Source: an uncultured bacterium (lineage in GTDB: Bacteria > Actinomycetota > Coriobacteriia > Coriobacteriales > Coriobacteriaceae). Taken from it: a DNA stretch of 60,573 nucleotides. Under the pieces are notes generated by a model that ran no database searches, was not told the origin of the DNA, and saw only the letters and a list, made by a program, of their open reading frames with translations. Each line of letters starts with the position of its first letter. Position 1 is the first letter of the stretch. The DNA lies in the NCBI GenBank assembly GCA_905216145.1, contig CAJMST010000012.1:1-60573 (forward strand), given 5' to 3'. Shown here one piece after another: positions 24,576 through 32,584 of the stretch. Position numbers and translations under genes: made by a program.

Positions 24576-27377
24576 GTGGCAAACGAGTACAAGCAGACGA
24601 TGAATCTGCCCAAGACCGGTTTTCCCATGCGTGCCGGTCTTTCCAAGTCCGAGCCCAAGCGACTCAAGGACTGGCAGGACAACAAGGTCTACGAGCAGGT
24701 TCTGAAGAAGAACGAGGGTCACAAGAAGTTCGTGCTGCACGACGGCCCTCCGTACGCCAACGGCCCGATTCACATCGGCCACGCCATGAACAAGATCTCC
24801 AAGGACATGATCAACCGTTACTGGATGATGCAGGGCTATGAGGTTCCCTATGTCCCCGGTTGGGACTGCCATGGCCAGCCGATCGAGCATAAGGTCGAGG
24901 AGAAGCTCGGCACCGAGAAGTTCAACCAGACCTCCACGGCTAAGATCCGCGAGCTTTGCAACAAGTTCGCCGTCGAGAACATCGAGCTGCAGAAGGCCGG
25001 CTTCCGTCGCCTGGGCGTGCTCGGCGACTGGGATAACCCCTACCTGACGCTCTATCACCAGCATGACGCTGCCGACATCGAGGTCTTCAAGGCCATGTTC
25101 GATAAGGGTATGATCTATCGCGGTCACAAGCCCGTCCATTGGTGCAAGCACTGCCACACCGCACTCGCTGAGGCCGAGATTGAGTACTCCGACGAGACGA
25201 GCCCGTCCATCTTCGTGCGCTTTGAGATGACCTCCAAGCCCGCAGGCCTCGAGAACTTCGACGGCCCGGTCGACTTTATCATCTGGACGACCACGCCGTG
25301 GACCATCCCCTCCGACCAGGCAGTTTCTCTCAAGCCCGGCGCCGCCTATGTCGCCGTTGAGCACGAGGGTCGTGCCGAGGTCATGCTCGAGGACCTGGCT
25401 CCCAAGTGCTGCGAGGAGTTTGGTTGGGAGTACACCCCGGTTATGGTCGACGGTAAGCCCTATGTGGTTCCCGCCGAGACCTTCCACCACATCCACTACA
25501 AGCAGCCGATCTTTGATGGTGTTGAGGGCGTGGCGCTGCTGGCCGATTACGTCGGTGTCGATGACGGTACCGGTATCGTCCACAACTCGCCCGGCCACGG
25601 CGTCGACGACTACTTTGCCTGCCTCAAGGAGGGCATTACCGACATCTGCATGCCGGTCGATGACGACGGCAAGTTCTACACCGGCGAGGAGTTTGGCACC
25701 GGTGGCCCCTTCAGCGGTATGGATACCGATGAGGCCAACCCGCACATCATCGAGTTCCTGCGCGAGCGCGGCACCCTGGTCCTCGAGAAGAAGATCACGC
25801 ACAGCTATCCGCACTGCTGGCGCTGCAAGCACCCGGTGCTCTTCCGTGCTACCGACCAGTGGTTTGTCTCTATGGACAAGACCGGTTTGCGTGAGCAGGC
25901 TGGCAAGGAGGTTCGCGAGAACGTCAAGTGGTATCCGGCTCACGCCGCCAACCGCATTGGCGCCATGGTCGAGCAGCGTCCCGACTGGTGCATCAGCCGT
26001 CAGCGCAACTGGGGCGTGCCTATCCCCAGCTACACCTGCGCCGACTGCGGCGAGAAGGTCATGAACGACGCCACGCTCGACGCCGTCATCAAGCTCTTCC
26101 ACGAGAAGGGCTCCGACGCCTGGTTCACCGACGCTCCCGAGAGCTACCTGGGTGAGGCCTGCGTCTGCCCCAAGTGTGGCGGCCATCACCTCAAGGCCGA
26201 TAAGGACATCCTCGACGTGTGGTGGGATTCCGGCGTGTCCTGGAAGGCCGTCTGCGAGTATCGCCCCGAGCTTGAGTACCCGGCTGACGTGTATCTCGAG
26301 GGCTCCGACCAGCATCGCGGTTGGTTCCAGAGCTCGCTGCTCACTTCGGTGGGCGCCAACGGCCATGCTCCCTACAAGGCGGTCGTCTCGCAGGGCTTCA
26401 CGCTCGACGGCCAGGGCCGCAAGATGTCCAAGTCGCTCGGCAACGTCATCGACCCCAATAAGGTCTGTGACGAGATGGGCGCCGACATCATCCGCCTGTG
26501 GGTTGCTTCCGTTGACACCAGCTCCGACGTGTCCATCGACCACGAGATTCTTGCCCGTACGTCCGATGCCTACCGTCGTTTCCGCAACACGCTGCGCTTC
26601 CTGCTTTCCGAGCTCGAGGGCCAGTTTGAGCCTGAGACCGACGGTGTCGCCTTTGCCGACCTGCTGCCGCTCGACAAGCTCATGGTTGCCCGTCTGACCC
26701 AGGTTCAGGCCGAGGTCGACGACGCTTACTCTTGCTACGAGTTCCCGCGCGCTTACCGTGCGCTTTATGACTTCGTGGTTACCGAGCTTTCCAACGTGTA
26801 TCTCGACGCCCTGAAGGACCGCCTGTACTGCGACAAGCCCGGCTCGCTCGAGCGCCGCAGCGCCCAGACCGTGCTTGCCGAGCTCTTCTCGATGCTCATG
26901 CGCGACCTGCAGCCGATCCTGTCCTACACGGTCGACGAGGCCATGGCCTATGCGCCCGCCGGCTGCGTCGATCACCAGAAGTACGCCGCGCTGCTCGATT
27001 GGTACAAGTCGCCCATCACAATCGACGAGGCCAATGAGTTCGAGGGCGTGCTCGAGGCTTCGCTCGAGCTTCGTAGCGCCGTGACCAAGGCCCTCGAGGA
27101 TGCCCGCTCCGCCGGCACCTTCACCAAGAGCCAGCAGGTCCGCGTTAAGGCGTTCGTTCCTGCCGAGATGTACGCGCTGCTGACCGGCGACAAGGCCGTC
27201 GACCTGGCCGAGTTCTACATCGTCTCCGATGTTGAGCTGAACCAGGGCGAGGAGCTTTCCGTCGCTATCGAGGCTGCCGAGGGCGAGTGCTGCGATCGTT
27301 GCTGGAACTACCGCACCACCGTCGGCGAGTACAACGGCCACGCGCATATCTGCAAGCGCTGCGCTGACGCGCTGTAA
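24576..27377 (+). CDS. ileS: Isoleucyl-tRNA synthetase
   Basis: The 933-residue class I synthetase has HIGH in PIHIGHAMNK and KMSKS in GRKMSKSLGN. The editing (CP1) domain lies between them (about residues 200-400). The C-terminus carries a zinc finger with ECCDRCWNYR and CKRCADAL. It attaches Ile to tRNA-Ile. Its start at GTG 24576 follows GAAAGGGG. It is controlled by the T-box leader upstream. The length and zinc finger are typical of bacterial-type (IleRS1) enzymes. Confidence 0.97.
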   Translation: MANEYKQTMNLPKTGFPMRAGLSKSEPKRLKDWQDNKVYEQVLKKNEGHKKFVLHDGPPYANGPIHIGHAMNKISKDMINRYWMMQGYEVPYVPGWDCHGQPIEHKVEEKLGTEKFNQTSTAKIRELCNKFAVENIELQKAGFRRLGVLGDWDNPYLTLYHQHDAADIEVFKAMFDKGMIYRGHKPVHWCKHCHTALAEAEIEYSDETSPSIFVRFEMTSKPAGLENFDGPVDFIIWTTTPWTIPSDQAVSLKPGAAYVAVEHEGRAEVMLEDLAPKCCEEFGWEYTPVMVDGKPYVVPAETFHHIHYKQPIFDGVEGVALLADYVGVDDGTGIVHNSPGHGVDDYFACLKEGITDICMPVDDDGKFYTGEEFGTGGPFSGMDTDEANPHIIEFLRERGTLVLEKKITHSYPHCWRCKHPVLFRATDQWFVSMDKTGLREQAGKEVRENVKWYPAHAANRIGAMVEQRPDWCISRQRNWGVPIPSYTCADCGEKVMNDATLDAVIKLFHEKGSDAWFTDAPESYLGEACVCPKCGGHHLKADKDILDVWWDSGVSWKAVCEYRPELEYPADVYLEGSDQHRGWFQSSLLTSVGANGHAPYKAVVSQGFTLDGQGRKMSKSLGNVIDPNKVCDEMGADIIRLWVASVDTSSDVSIDHEILARTSDAYRRFRNTLRFLLSELEGQFEPETDGVAFADLLPLDKLMVARLTQVQAEVDDAYSCYEFPRAYRALYDFVVTELSNVYLDALKDRLYCDKPGSLERRSAQTVLAELFSMLMRDLQPILSYTVDEAMAYAPAGCVDHQKYAALLDWYKSPITIDEANEFEGVLEASLELRSAVTKALEDARSAGTFTKSQQVRVKAFVPAEMYALLTGDKAVDLAEFYIVSDVELNQGEELSVAIEAAEGECCDRCWNYRTTVGEYNGHAHICKRCADAL

Positions 27378-27404
27378 GTTACGGCGTTCGTAGAACGCCG
27401 TAAC
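27378..27404 (+). terminator. Strong hairpin directly after the ileS stop
   Basis: A 12-bp perfect stem (27378-27389 with 27393-27404) with a GTA loop begins at the base after the ileS stop codon. No T tract follows, so it may protect the mRNA 3' end or act with downstream hairpins. Confidence 0.5.
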
Positions 27405-27417
27405 CTACCGACGCTGC

Positions 27418-27515
27418 AAACGCCCCTAAGCGGCAATCTGACGTTCAATCGTCGGTCGCGTACCAAAGTACGCTTCCCTCCTCTTTCACGTCACCTTGCT
27501 CGCTTAGGGACGTTT
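27418..27515. repeat. Three nested inverted repeats (cruciform-like element)
   Basis: Outer arms 27418-27432 and 27501-27515 pair over 15 bp with one mismatch. Inside them TGACGT (27439-27444) pairs with ACGTCA (27488-27493), and inside that GCGTAC (27458-27463) pairs with GTACGC (27468-27473) around a CAAA loop. No gene overlaps it. It could be a structured RNA or a mobile palindromic repeat. The 27378-27750 interval otherwise holds only the hairpins listed and the lspA upstream region. Confidence 0.7.
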
Positions 27516-27567
27516 TCGCTGTTGGTGACGATAACGCGGCATTTCCATTGCTGGAGCTAGAGGCTTT

Positions 27568-27638
27568 CTTTCGACTTGCGTTTTTAGTCGAAAGCTATTA
27601 AGCGACATTCCGTTATTCGGAATGTCGCTTTCGTTTTT
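27568..27638 (+). terminator. Tandem hairpins ending in an intrinsic terminator
   Basis: A 9-bp hairpin (27568-27576 with 27586-27594) is followed by a 12-bp perfect stem (27601-27612 with 27618-27629, loop TTATT). The tail is TTTCGTTTTT to 27638. The second is a clear intrinsic terminator. It lies 220 bp after ileS, beyond the nested inverted repeats, so it would end a transcript that includes them. Confidence 0.8.
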
Positions 27639-27750
27639 AGCTGGTTATTTCGCTTGCGTTGGTGGATATGTCGTGCGTTCTGCGTATGGCAATATAAGAT
27701 AGTTCTTTGTATTAAACGTAATTCGATGTTCTTGAGGGTAGGGGATTGAT

Positions 27751-28350
27751 TTGGGTCGTGCTGGGGATATGACGCCGCCTTTGCGTTGGCGGTTGGGTGT
27801 TGCTGGTGGGGTGGCGCTCGTTGTGCTGCTTGTTGACCAGTTGACCAAGCTTGCGGTTCGTGCCGTGGGCGACGCTTTGCATGTGACTGTTATCCCCGGC
27901 GTGATCGACTTCCTGTTTGTCCGCAATATCGGCGCTGCCTTTAGCATGGGCGAGGGGCATGGCATCGCGTTTGCCGTGCTGGCGCTGGCGGTCATTGTCG
28001 CTATTGCCGCGTACCTCATTCGTGCACCCCAGCTCGCCCATCTTGAGGTTGTGGGCATGGCGATGGTTGCGGGCGGTGCTATCGGCAACGCTATCGATCG
28101 TTTGGCCTTTGGCTTCGTGACCGATTTTATTGCCACCACCTTCATCGACTTCCCCGTCTTCAATGTGGCCGATATCGGCATTACCTTGGGCGTCGTGCTC
28201 GCCCTCTTCGGATACATGTTCTTGAGCCCCGCGGCCCGCGAGGTTGATGCGACTGCCGAGCTCAATGCCCGTGATGAGGCCCGCGCTAAGCGCAAGGCCA
28301 AGCAGCGTGGGGAGCGTGCCCGCAAGATTCGCGAAAGGAATGAGCGTTAA
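27751..28350 (+). CDS. lspA: Lipoprotein signal peptidase (signal peptidase II)
   Basis: The 199-residue protein has four membrane segments and both catalytic aspartates: NAIDRLAFGFVTDFI and FNVADIGI. DQLTK near the N-terminus and NIGAAFS are further family motifs. It removes signal peptides from lipoproteins at the membrane. A 40-residue charged tail rich in Arg, Lys and Glu extends past the usual end. The start is uncertain: TTG 27751 has AGGGG upstream at a workable distance; ATG 27769 is the alternative. TATAAG at 27693-27698 may be the -10. It overlaps rluD by one base. Confidence 0.92.
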   Translation: MGRAGDMTPPLRWRLGVAGGVALVVLLVDQLTKLAVRAVGDALHVTVIPGVIDFLFVRNIGAAFSMGEGHGIAFAVLALAVIVAIAAYLIRAPQLAHLEVVGMAMVAGGAIGNAIDRLAFGFVTDFIATTFIDFPVFNVADIGITLGVVLALFGYMFLSPAAREVDATAELNARDEARAKRKAKQRGERARKIRERNER

Positions 28351-29363
28351 TGGCCGACATCCATATTCTTGTTGCCGACGATTCCGCTGGTCAGCGTCTT
28401 GACGCCTATTTGGGCGCCAACGATGGCTGTCCCACGCGCTCTGCCTGCGCGCATCTGATCGAGGGAGGCGCCGTTGCCGTCAACGGTGAGACTTGTCTCT
28501 CTAAAAAGTGCGCCGTACGCGCCGGCGATCGCATCTCGGTCGACTTGCCCGAGCCGCACGACCCGACCGACGTGATTCCCGAGGCCATTCCCCTCGATAT
28601 CCGCTACGAGGACGACTACCTTATCGTGCTCTCCAAGCAGCGGGGCCTGGTGTGCCATCCCGCCCATGGCCACGAGAGCGGCACCCTTGCGAACGCTCTG
28701 GTCTACCACTGCGGCATCGACCATCTTGGTACCGTACAGGGTGAGGACCGCCCCGGGATCGTGCATCGTTTGGATCGCGATACCTCGGGTCTCATGCTTG
28801 CGGCAAAGGACGACGACACGCAGCGCGCGCTTCAAAATCTCATTCGCACGCGCACGCTCGATCGTCGCTATATCACGCTCGTTCACGGGCACATCGCCAT
28901 GGACGAGGGCACCATCAATACCGGTATCGCCCGTTCTACGCGCGACCGCGTCAAGATGGCGGTTTCGGACGACCCCTTTGCCCGTCAGGCCATTACGACC
29001 TTTAAAGTCCTCGAGCGCTTCGATTCCACGCGTTTCGACGACGGCTATACGCTCGTCGAGTGCCACCTGTTTACGGGCCGCACACATCAGATTCGCGTGC
29101 ATATGCGCCATATCAACCACGCCTGCGTGGGCGATCCGCTCTACGGTAAGTGCGATGCGCGTGCCGATCAGGGTCTGACCAGGCAATTCCTTCATTCCTG
29201 GCGCGTCGCATTCGACCATCCCGTGACGGGTGAGCGCATCGAATGCCGCGACGAGCTGCCTTGGGATCTTGCTGCGGTTCTTGACGACCTGGCCCCGCGC
29301 TCGCTTGGCCGCACCGCCGCCGGCGACGACATCGTCCCGCAGCTTGGCCTTCTCGAAGCCTAG
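28350..29363 (+). CDS. rluD: RluA/RluD family 23S rRNA pseudouridine synthase
   Basis: The 337-residue protein has an N-terminal S4 domain (about 10-75) and a catalytic domain with HRLDRDTSGLML, containing the essential Asp. It also has FTGRTHQIRVHMRHI and GDPLYG. It isomerises uridines in rRNA; whether it acts at the RluD positions is not certain from sequence. The ATG overlaps the lspA stop (TAATG), the usual lspA-rluD pairing in Gram-positive bacteria. Confidence 0.93.
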   Translation: MADIHILVADDSAGQRLDAYLGANDGCPTRSACAHLIEGGAVAVNGETCLSKKCAVRAGDRISVDLPEPHDPTDVIPEAIPLDIRYEDDYLIVLSKQRGLVCHPAHGHESGTLANALVYHCGIDHLGTVQGEDRPGIVHRLDRDTSGLMLAAKDDDTQRALQNLIRTRTLDRRYITLVHGHIAMDEGTINTGIARSTRDRVKMAVSDDPFARQAITTFKVLERFDSTRFDDGYTLVECHLFTGRTHQIRVHMRHINHACVGDPLYGKCDARADQGLTRQFLHSWRVAFDHPVTGERIECRDELPWDLAAVLDDLAPRSLGRTAAGDDIVPQLGLLEA

Positions 29364-29381
29364 CCGGTATTAGGTGGTTTC

Positions 29382-29408
29382 TTGAACTCGGTAAGCCTGC
29401 GGTATGAT
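29382..29408 (+). promoter_or_regulatory. Candidate promoter of the glycosyltransferase gene
   Basis: TTGAAC (29382-29387) and TATGAT (29403-29408) are 15 bp apart; using TGATAT (29405-29410) instead gives 17 bp. It lies 38 bp before the start at 29446. Confidence 0.5.
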
Positions 29409-29445
29409 ATACGGTTGTTTACGTAACGCGTTCTCGGGAGCCTGC

Positions 29446-30741
29446 ATGCTCGCCTTTTTACAAACTAACACGCCCATCGTGATCTTTAACCAGATTGTGG
29501 TTACGCTGCTCACGGTCTGCTTTCTGTACCAGGTGGTCTTCTTTGTCATTGGCGCTCTTCGTGGCGAGGTCGCGCCTCCCAAGGCCAAAAAACTTCACCG
29601 CTATGCCTTCTTTATCGCGGCGCATAACGAGGAGGCCGTGATCGCCAACCTCGTTCGCTCCATCAAGGATCAGGATTATCCGTCCGAGCTTATCGAGGTC
29701 TTCGTGGTCGCCGATGCCTGCACCGACAACACGGCGCAGCTCGCGCGCGAGGCGGGCGCCATCGTTTATGAGCGCAACGACCTGGCCCGCAAGGGTAAGA
29801 GCTGGGTCATGGACTTTGGTTTTGATCGCATCCTTAACGAGTATCCCGACACGTTTGAGGGCTACTTTATCTTCGATGCCGATAACGTCATCTCCCGCGA
29901 TTACGTGTCCAAGATGAACGATGCCTTTGACCAGGGATTCCACGTGGTCACGAGCTATCGTAACTCCAAGAACTTCGGCAGCTCGTGGATCTCGGCAGCT
30001 AATGCCACTTGGTACCTGCGTGAGGCGCGCTTTCTCAACAACGCGCGCAATATCTGCAAGACTTCTTGCGCTGTCTCGGGTTCGGGCTACCTCATCTCCG
30101 CCAGCGTTATCGAGGGCATGCACGGTTGGCAGTTCCACACGCTGACCGAGGACATTCAGTTCACCACGTTCTGCGCCATTCACGGCATTCGCATTGGCTA
30201 TGCGCCGGCGGAGTTCTTTGACGAACAACCCGTGACGTTTAAGGCGTCCTGGAAACAGCGCATGCGTTGGACCAAGGGCTTCTACCAGGTGTTCTTTACT
30301 TACGGTAAGCACCTGGTCAAGTCGACCTTCCGCTACCATCGCTTTGCCGCCTACGACATGTTCATGACGATCGCCCCGGGTATGCTGCTGTCGCTCATCT
30401 TGATGCTCGCCAATGCGACGTTCCTGATCGTGGGTGGACTCTCGCACGGCTTTTTGGCTACCGAAGTCGAGATGCAGGCCTGTGCCGCTTCGCTCATTAT
30501 GACCTTCGCCATGATGTATCTGACTTTCTTTATCCTGGCGCTGCTCACGACTATCTTTGAGTACAAGCACATTCACTGCCCGCAAAAGTGGCGTCTGGTG
30601 ACTAACCTGTTTACCTTCCCGATCTTTATGTTCAGCTATATCCCCATCACGGTGGCCGCGCTGTTCCTGAAGGTCGACTGGGTCCCGACGCAGCACGCCG
30701 TCAGCGTTACCCTTGACGAGGTCATGCAAGGCGCCAAATAA
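29446..30741 (+). CDS. Membrane family-2 glycosyltransferase
   Basis: The 431-residue protein has an N-terminal membrane segment (about 10-35) and a GT-A domain with FFIAAHNEEAV, FIFDADNVIS (DxD metal site), LTEDIQF and QRMRWTKG (the QxxRW motif of processive enzymes). At least three C-terminal membrane segments follow. This layout matches polysaccharide synthases such as poly-GlcNAc or cellulose-type GT2 enzymes, so export of a surface glycan is plausible, but product and sugar are unknown. ATG 29446 has GGGAG five bases upstream. No other glycan genes are adjacent. Confidence 0.88.
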   Translation: MLAFLQTNTPIVIFNQIVVTLLTVCFLYQVVFFVIGALRGEVAPPKAKKLHRYAFFIAAHNEEAVIANLVRSIKDQDYPSELIEVFVVADACTDNTAQLAREAGAIVYERNDLARKGKSWVMDFGFDRILNEYPDTFEGYFIFDADNVISRDYVSKMNDAFDQGFHVVTSYRNSKNFGSSWISAANATWYLREARFLNNARNICKTSCAVSGSGYLISASVIEGMHGWQFHTLTEDIQFTTFCAIHGIRIGYAPAEFFDEQPVTFKASWKQRMRWTKGFYQVFFTYGKHLVKSTFRYHRFAAYDMFMTIAPGMLLSLILMLANATFLIVGGLSHGFLATEVEMQACAASLIMTFAMMYLTFFILALLTTIFEYKHIHCPQKWRLVTNLFTFPIFMFSYIPITVAALFLKVDWVPTQHAVSVTLDEVMQGAK

Positions 30742-30749
30742 CCACCACC

Positions 30750-30791
30750 AAAACCACCGCAAAGGGGACAGGCACCTTTGTGGTGGTTTTT
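30750..30791. terminator. Terminator, second copy of the AAAACCACC repeat
   Basis: A 16-bp stem (30750-30765 with 30775-30790, one G-U pair) encloses the loop GGACAGGCA and is followed by T5. The arms share AAAACCACC-N-CAAAGG and TTGTGGTGGTTTT with the hairpin at 22959-22997. Confidence 0.85.
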
Positions 30792-30822
30792 GCTTTTGAG
30801 CAGCTGCTCAAGGAGGTTTTCG

Positions 30823-31245
30823 ATGATCTATATCCCGTTTTGGATTTGCATCTTTGCCGGCGCGTGGATTGATGCCCGTGAGCGGCGGTTTCCCAATGAG
30901 CTTGCCGGCGCATGTGCCGTGGCGGCGTTAGCAGGCGTTTGGCTCGACAGGGGCGTTAACACTGCACTTGATCATGCCGGTCTTGCGGTCATCGTCTACC
31001 TTGCCCTTATGCTTACTGAGTCGCTCTGGCGGCGCCTTCGTCAAGCCCCGGGGATTGGCATGGGGGACGCCAAAGCACTCTTCGCGCTTTGCACGCTCGA
31101 CCCTATGGGTGGCATCGTGGCATTTGCCGTCGCACTCCTGGCCCTGGCCCTCTCCTGCCTCTTCACAAAATCGCGCTCCCTGCCATTGCTCCCGTTTTTA
31201 GTGCCGATTTTTGCCATAATCGAGGTCGTGGGCTGCACTCTGTAA
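30823..31245 (+). CDS. Small A24-family prepilin-type aspartyl peptidase
   Basis: The 140-residue protein has four to five membrane segments and the two catalytic Asp motifs of A24 peptidases: WIDARERRFPN early and GIGMGDAKALF (GxGD) later. It lacks the N-terminal cytoplasmic methyltransferase domain of PilD, so it resembles the short TadV/FlaK-type enzymes. No pilin or secretion genes are nearby, so the substrate is unknown. AAGGAGG at 30810-30816 fixes ATG 30823. It sits just behind the terminator of the glycosyltransferase. Confidence 0.85.
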   Translation: MIYIPFWICIFAGAWIDARERRFPNELAGACAVAALAGVWLDRGVNTALDHAGLAVIVYLALMLTESLWRRLRQAPGIGMGDAKALFALCTLDPMGGIVAFAVALLALALSCLFTKSRSLPLLPFLVPIFAIIEVVGCTL

Positions 31246-31276
31246 CCGATTGCGCATCGTTCTTAAGGAGCATGCC

Positions 31277-32524
31277 ATGGCAACTAATCAAGAAACGGCC
31301 GCCATCAAGGCGCGTATGGACCGTATTCCTTCGGCGTTGTCGCCCGAGCTCGTCGAGCGCATTGCCGCCAATCGTGCTTCGGGCACTGTCAATCCGTATC
31401 GTTGCAACGACGACCAGGTCATTCGTCGTGTCGATCGCGATGCGGACAAAGGCACGCTTATGCGTCCGGCGTTTATGCGCGATACCGAAAAAATCCTCCA
31501 TCTACCGGCGTACACCCGTTATGCAGGCAAAACGCAGGTTTTTAGCTTTCGAAGCAACGACGACTTGTCGCGTCGTGGTCTACACGTGCAGCTCGTCTCG
31601 CGCATTGCGCGCGATATCGGTCGCGCCCTCGGGCTCAACTGCGATCTGATTGAAGCGATCGGTCTGGGTCACGACTTGGGGCACACGCCTTTCGGCCATG
31701 CCGGCGAGCGATTCCTCAACGATATCTATCACGAGCGCACGGGTCGTTATTTTTTCCATAACGTGCAGTCGGTTCGCGTGCTCGATGCGCTGTACGGTCG
31801 CAACGTGTCGCTTCAGACGCTCGATGGCGTGCTCTGCCACAACGGCGAGTACGAGCAGCGTGTGTTCGAGCTCTCGGACATGGGTTCCTTTGACCAGTTC
31901 GATCGAACCGTCGAGGATTGCATTGCCACAGGCTATAGCGCAATTGAGCACTTGCGCCCCATGACGCTTGAGGGCTGTGTCGTTCGCATCTCGGATATTC
32001 TTGCCTATGCGGGGCGTGATCGCCAAGACGCCATTGCGGCGGGCCTGCTGTCACCCGACGCTTTTGACGATGGGCTTGGCGGAGCATACAACAGCTGGAT
32101 TCTCACGCATGCCTCTATCGATATCGTCGAGCACAGCTATGGCAAGCCGCGCATCGAGATGAGCGAGGACCTGTTCGAGGAAATCCGCCGCGCTAAGCGC
32201 GAGAACTACGAGAAGATCTATAGCAAGGGCGGCATCGAGGGCGACTCCGAAACGGAGCTGCGCGAGGCGTTCGAAAAGCTCTATGACCGTTGCCTGCAGG
32301 ATATAAACGAAGGCGACGAGTCTTCGTATATCTTTAAGCATCACATTTCGCGCATTGAGCGGCAGCTTTCCTACTACAATCGCACCTATGCATGGCAGGA
32401 TGATAAAGATCAGACCGTAGTGGATTACATTTCGAGCATGACGGACGGCTATTTCTGTGAGCTGACGAGCAAGCTGTTCCCGGGGCTGAAGTTTCCGCAT
32501 CGTACCTATATTAACGAACGGTAG
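31277..32524 (+). CDS. dgt: Deoxyguanosinetriphosphate triphosphohydrolase-like HD protein
   Basis: The 415-residue HD-domain protein has LGHDLGHTPFGHAGE, the metal-binding HD motif of dNTP triphosphohydrolases. It also has the upstream TRYAGKTQVFSF and RGLHVQLVSRIARDIGRALGL segments. It should hydrolyse dNTPs to nucleosides and triphosphate, controlling dNTP pools. ATG 31277 has AAGGAG six bases upstream. In many Gram-positives dgt precedes dnaG; here rarA follows. Confidence 0.9.
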   Translation: MATNQETAAIKARMDRIPSALSPELVERIAANRASGTVNPYRCNDDQVIRRVDRDADKGTLMRPAFMRDTEKILHLPAYTRYAGKTQVFSFRSNDDLSRRGLHVQLVSRIARDIGRALGLNCDLIEAIGLGHDLGHTPFGHAGERFLNDIYHERTGRYFFHNVQSVRVLDALYGRNVSLQTLDGVLCHNGEYEQRVFELSDMGSFDQFDRTVEDCIATGYSAIEHLRPMTLEGCVVRISDILAYAGRDRQDAIAAGLLSPDAFDDGLGGAYNSWILTHASIDIVEHSYGKPRIEMSEDLFEEIRRAKRENYEKIYSKGGIEGDSETELREAFEKLYDRCLQDINEGDESSYIFKHHISRIERQLSYYNRTYAWQDDKDQTVVDYISSMTDGYFCELTSKLFPGLKFPHRTYINER

Positions 32525-32539
32525 TTCGTATATTTTCGG

Positions 32540-32545
32540 TATACT
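32540..32545 (+). promoter_or_regulatory. Candidate -10 box (TATACT) before rarA
   Basis: TATACT lies 45 bp before the rarA start, in AT-rich sequence right after the dgt stop. No good -35 is visible. Confidence 0.35.
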
Positions 32546-32584
32546 GTTGAGGAACAACGATTTTGATGGATGCACGGGATGGCT

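Noticed and set aside
24471..27347. 958-codon open frame on the minus strand opposite ileS
   Set aside because: It is the antisense shadow of ileS in GC-rich DNA, with no ribosome-binding site or recognisable domain, while ileS has all synthetase motifs.
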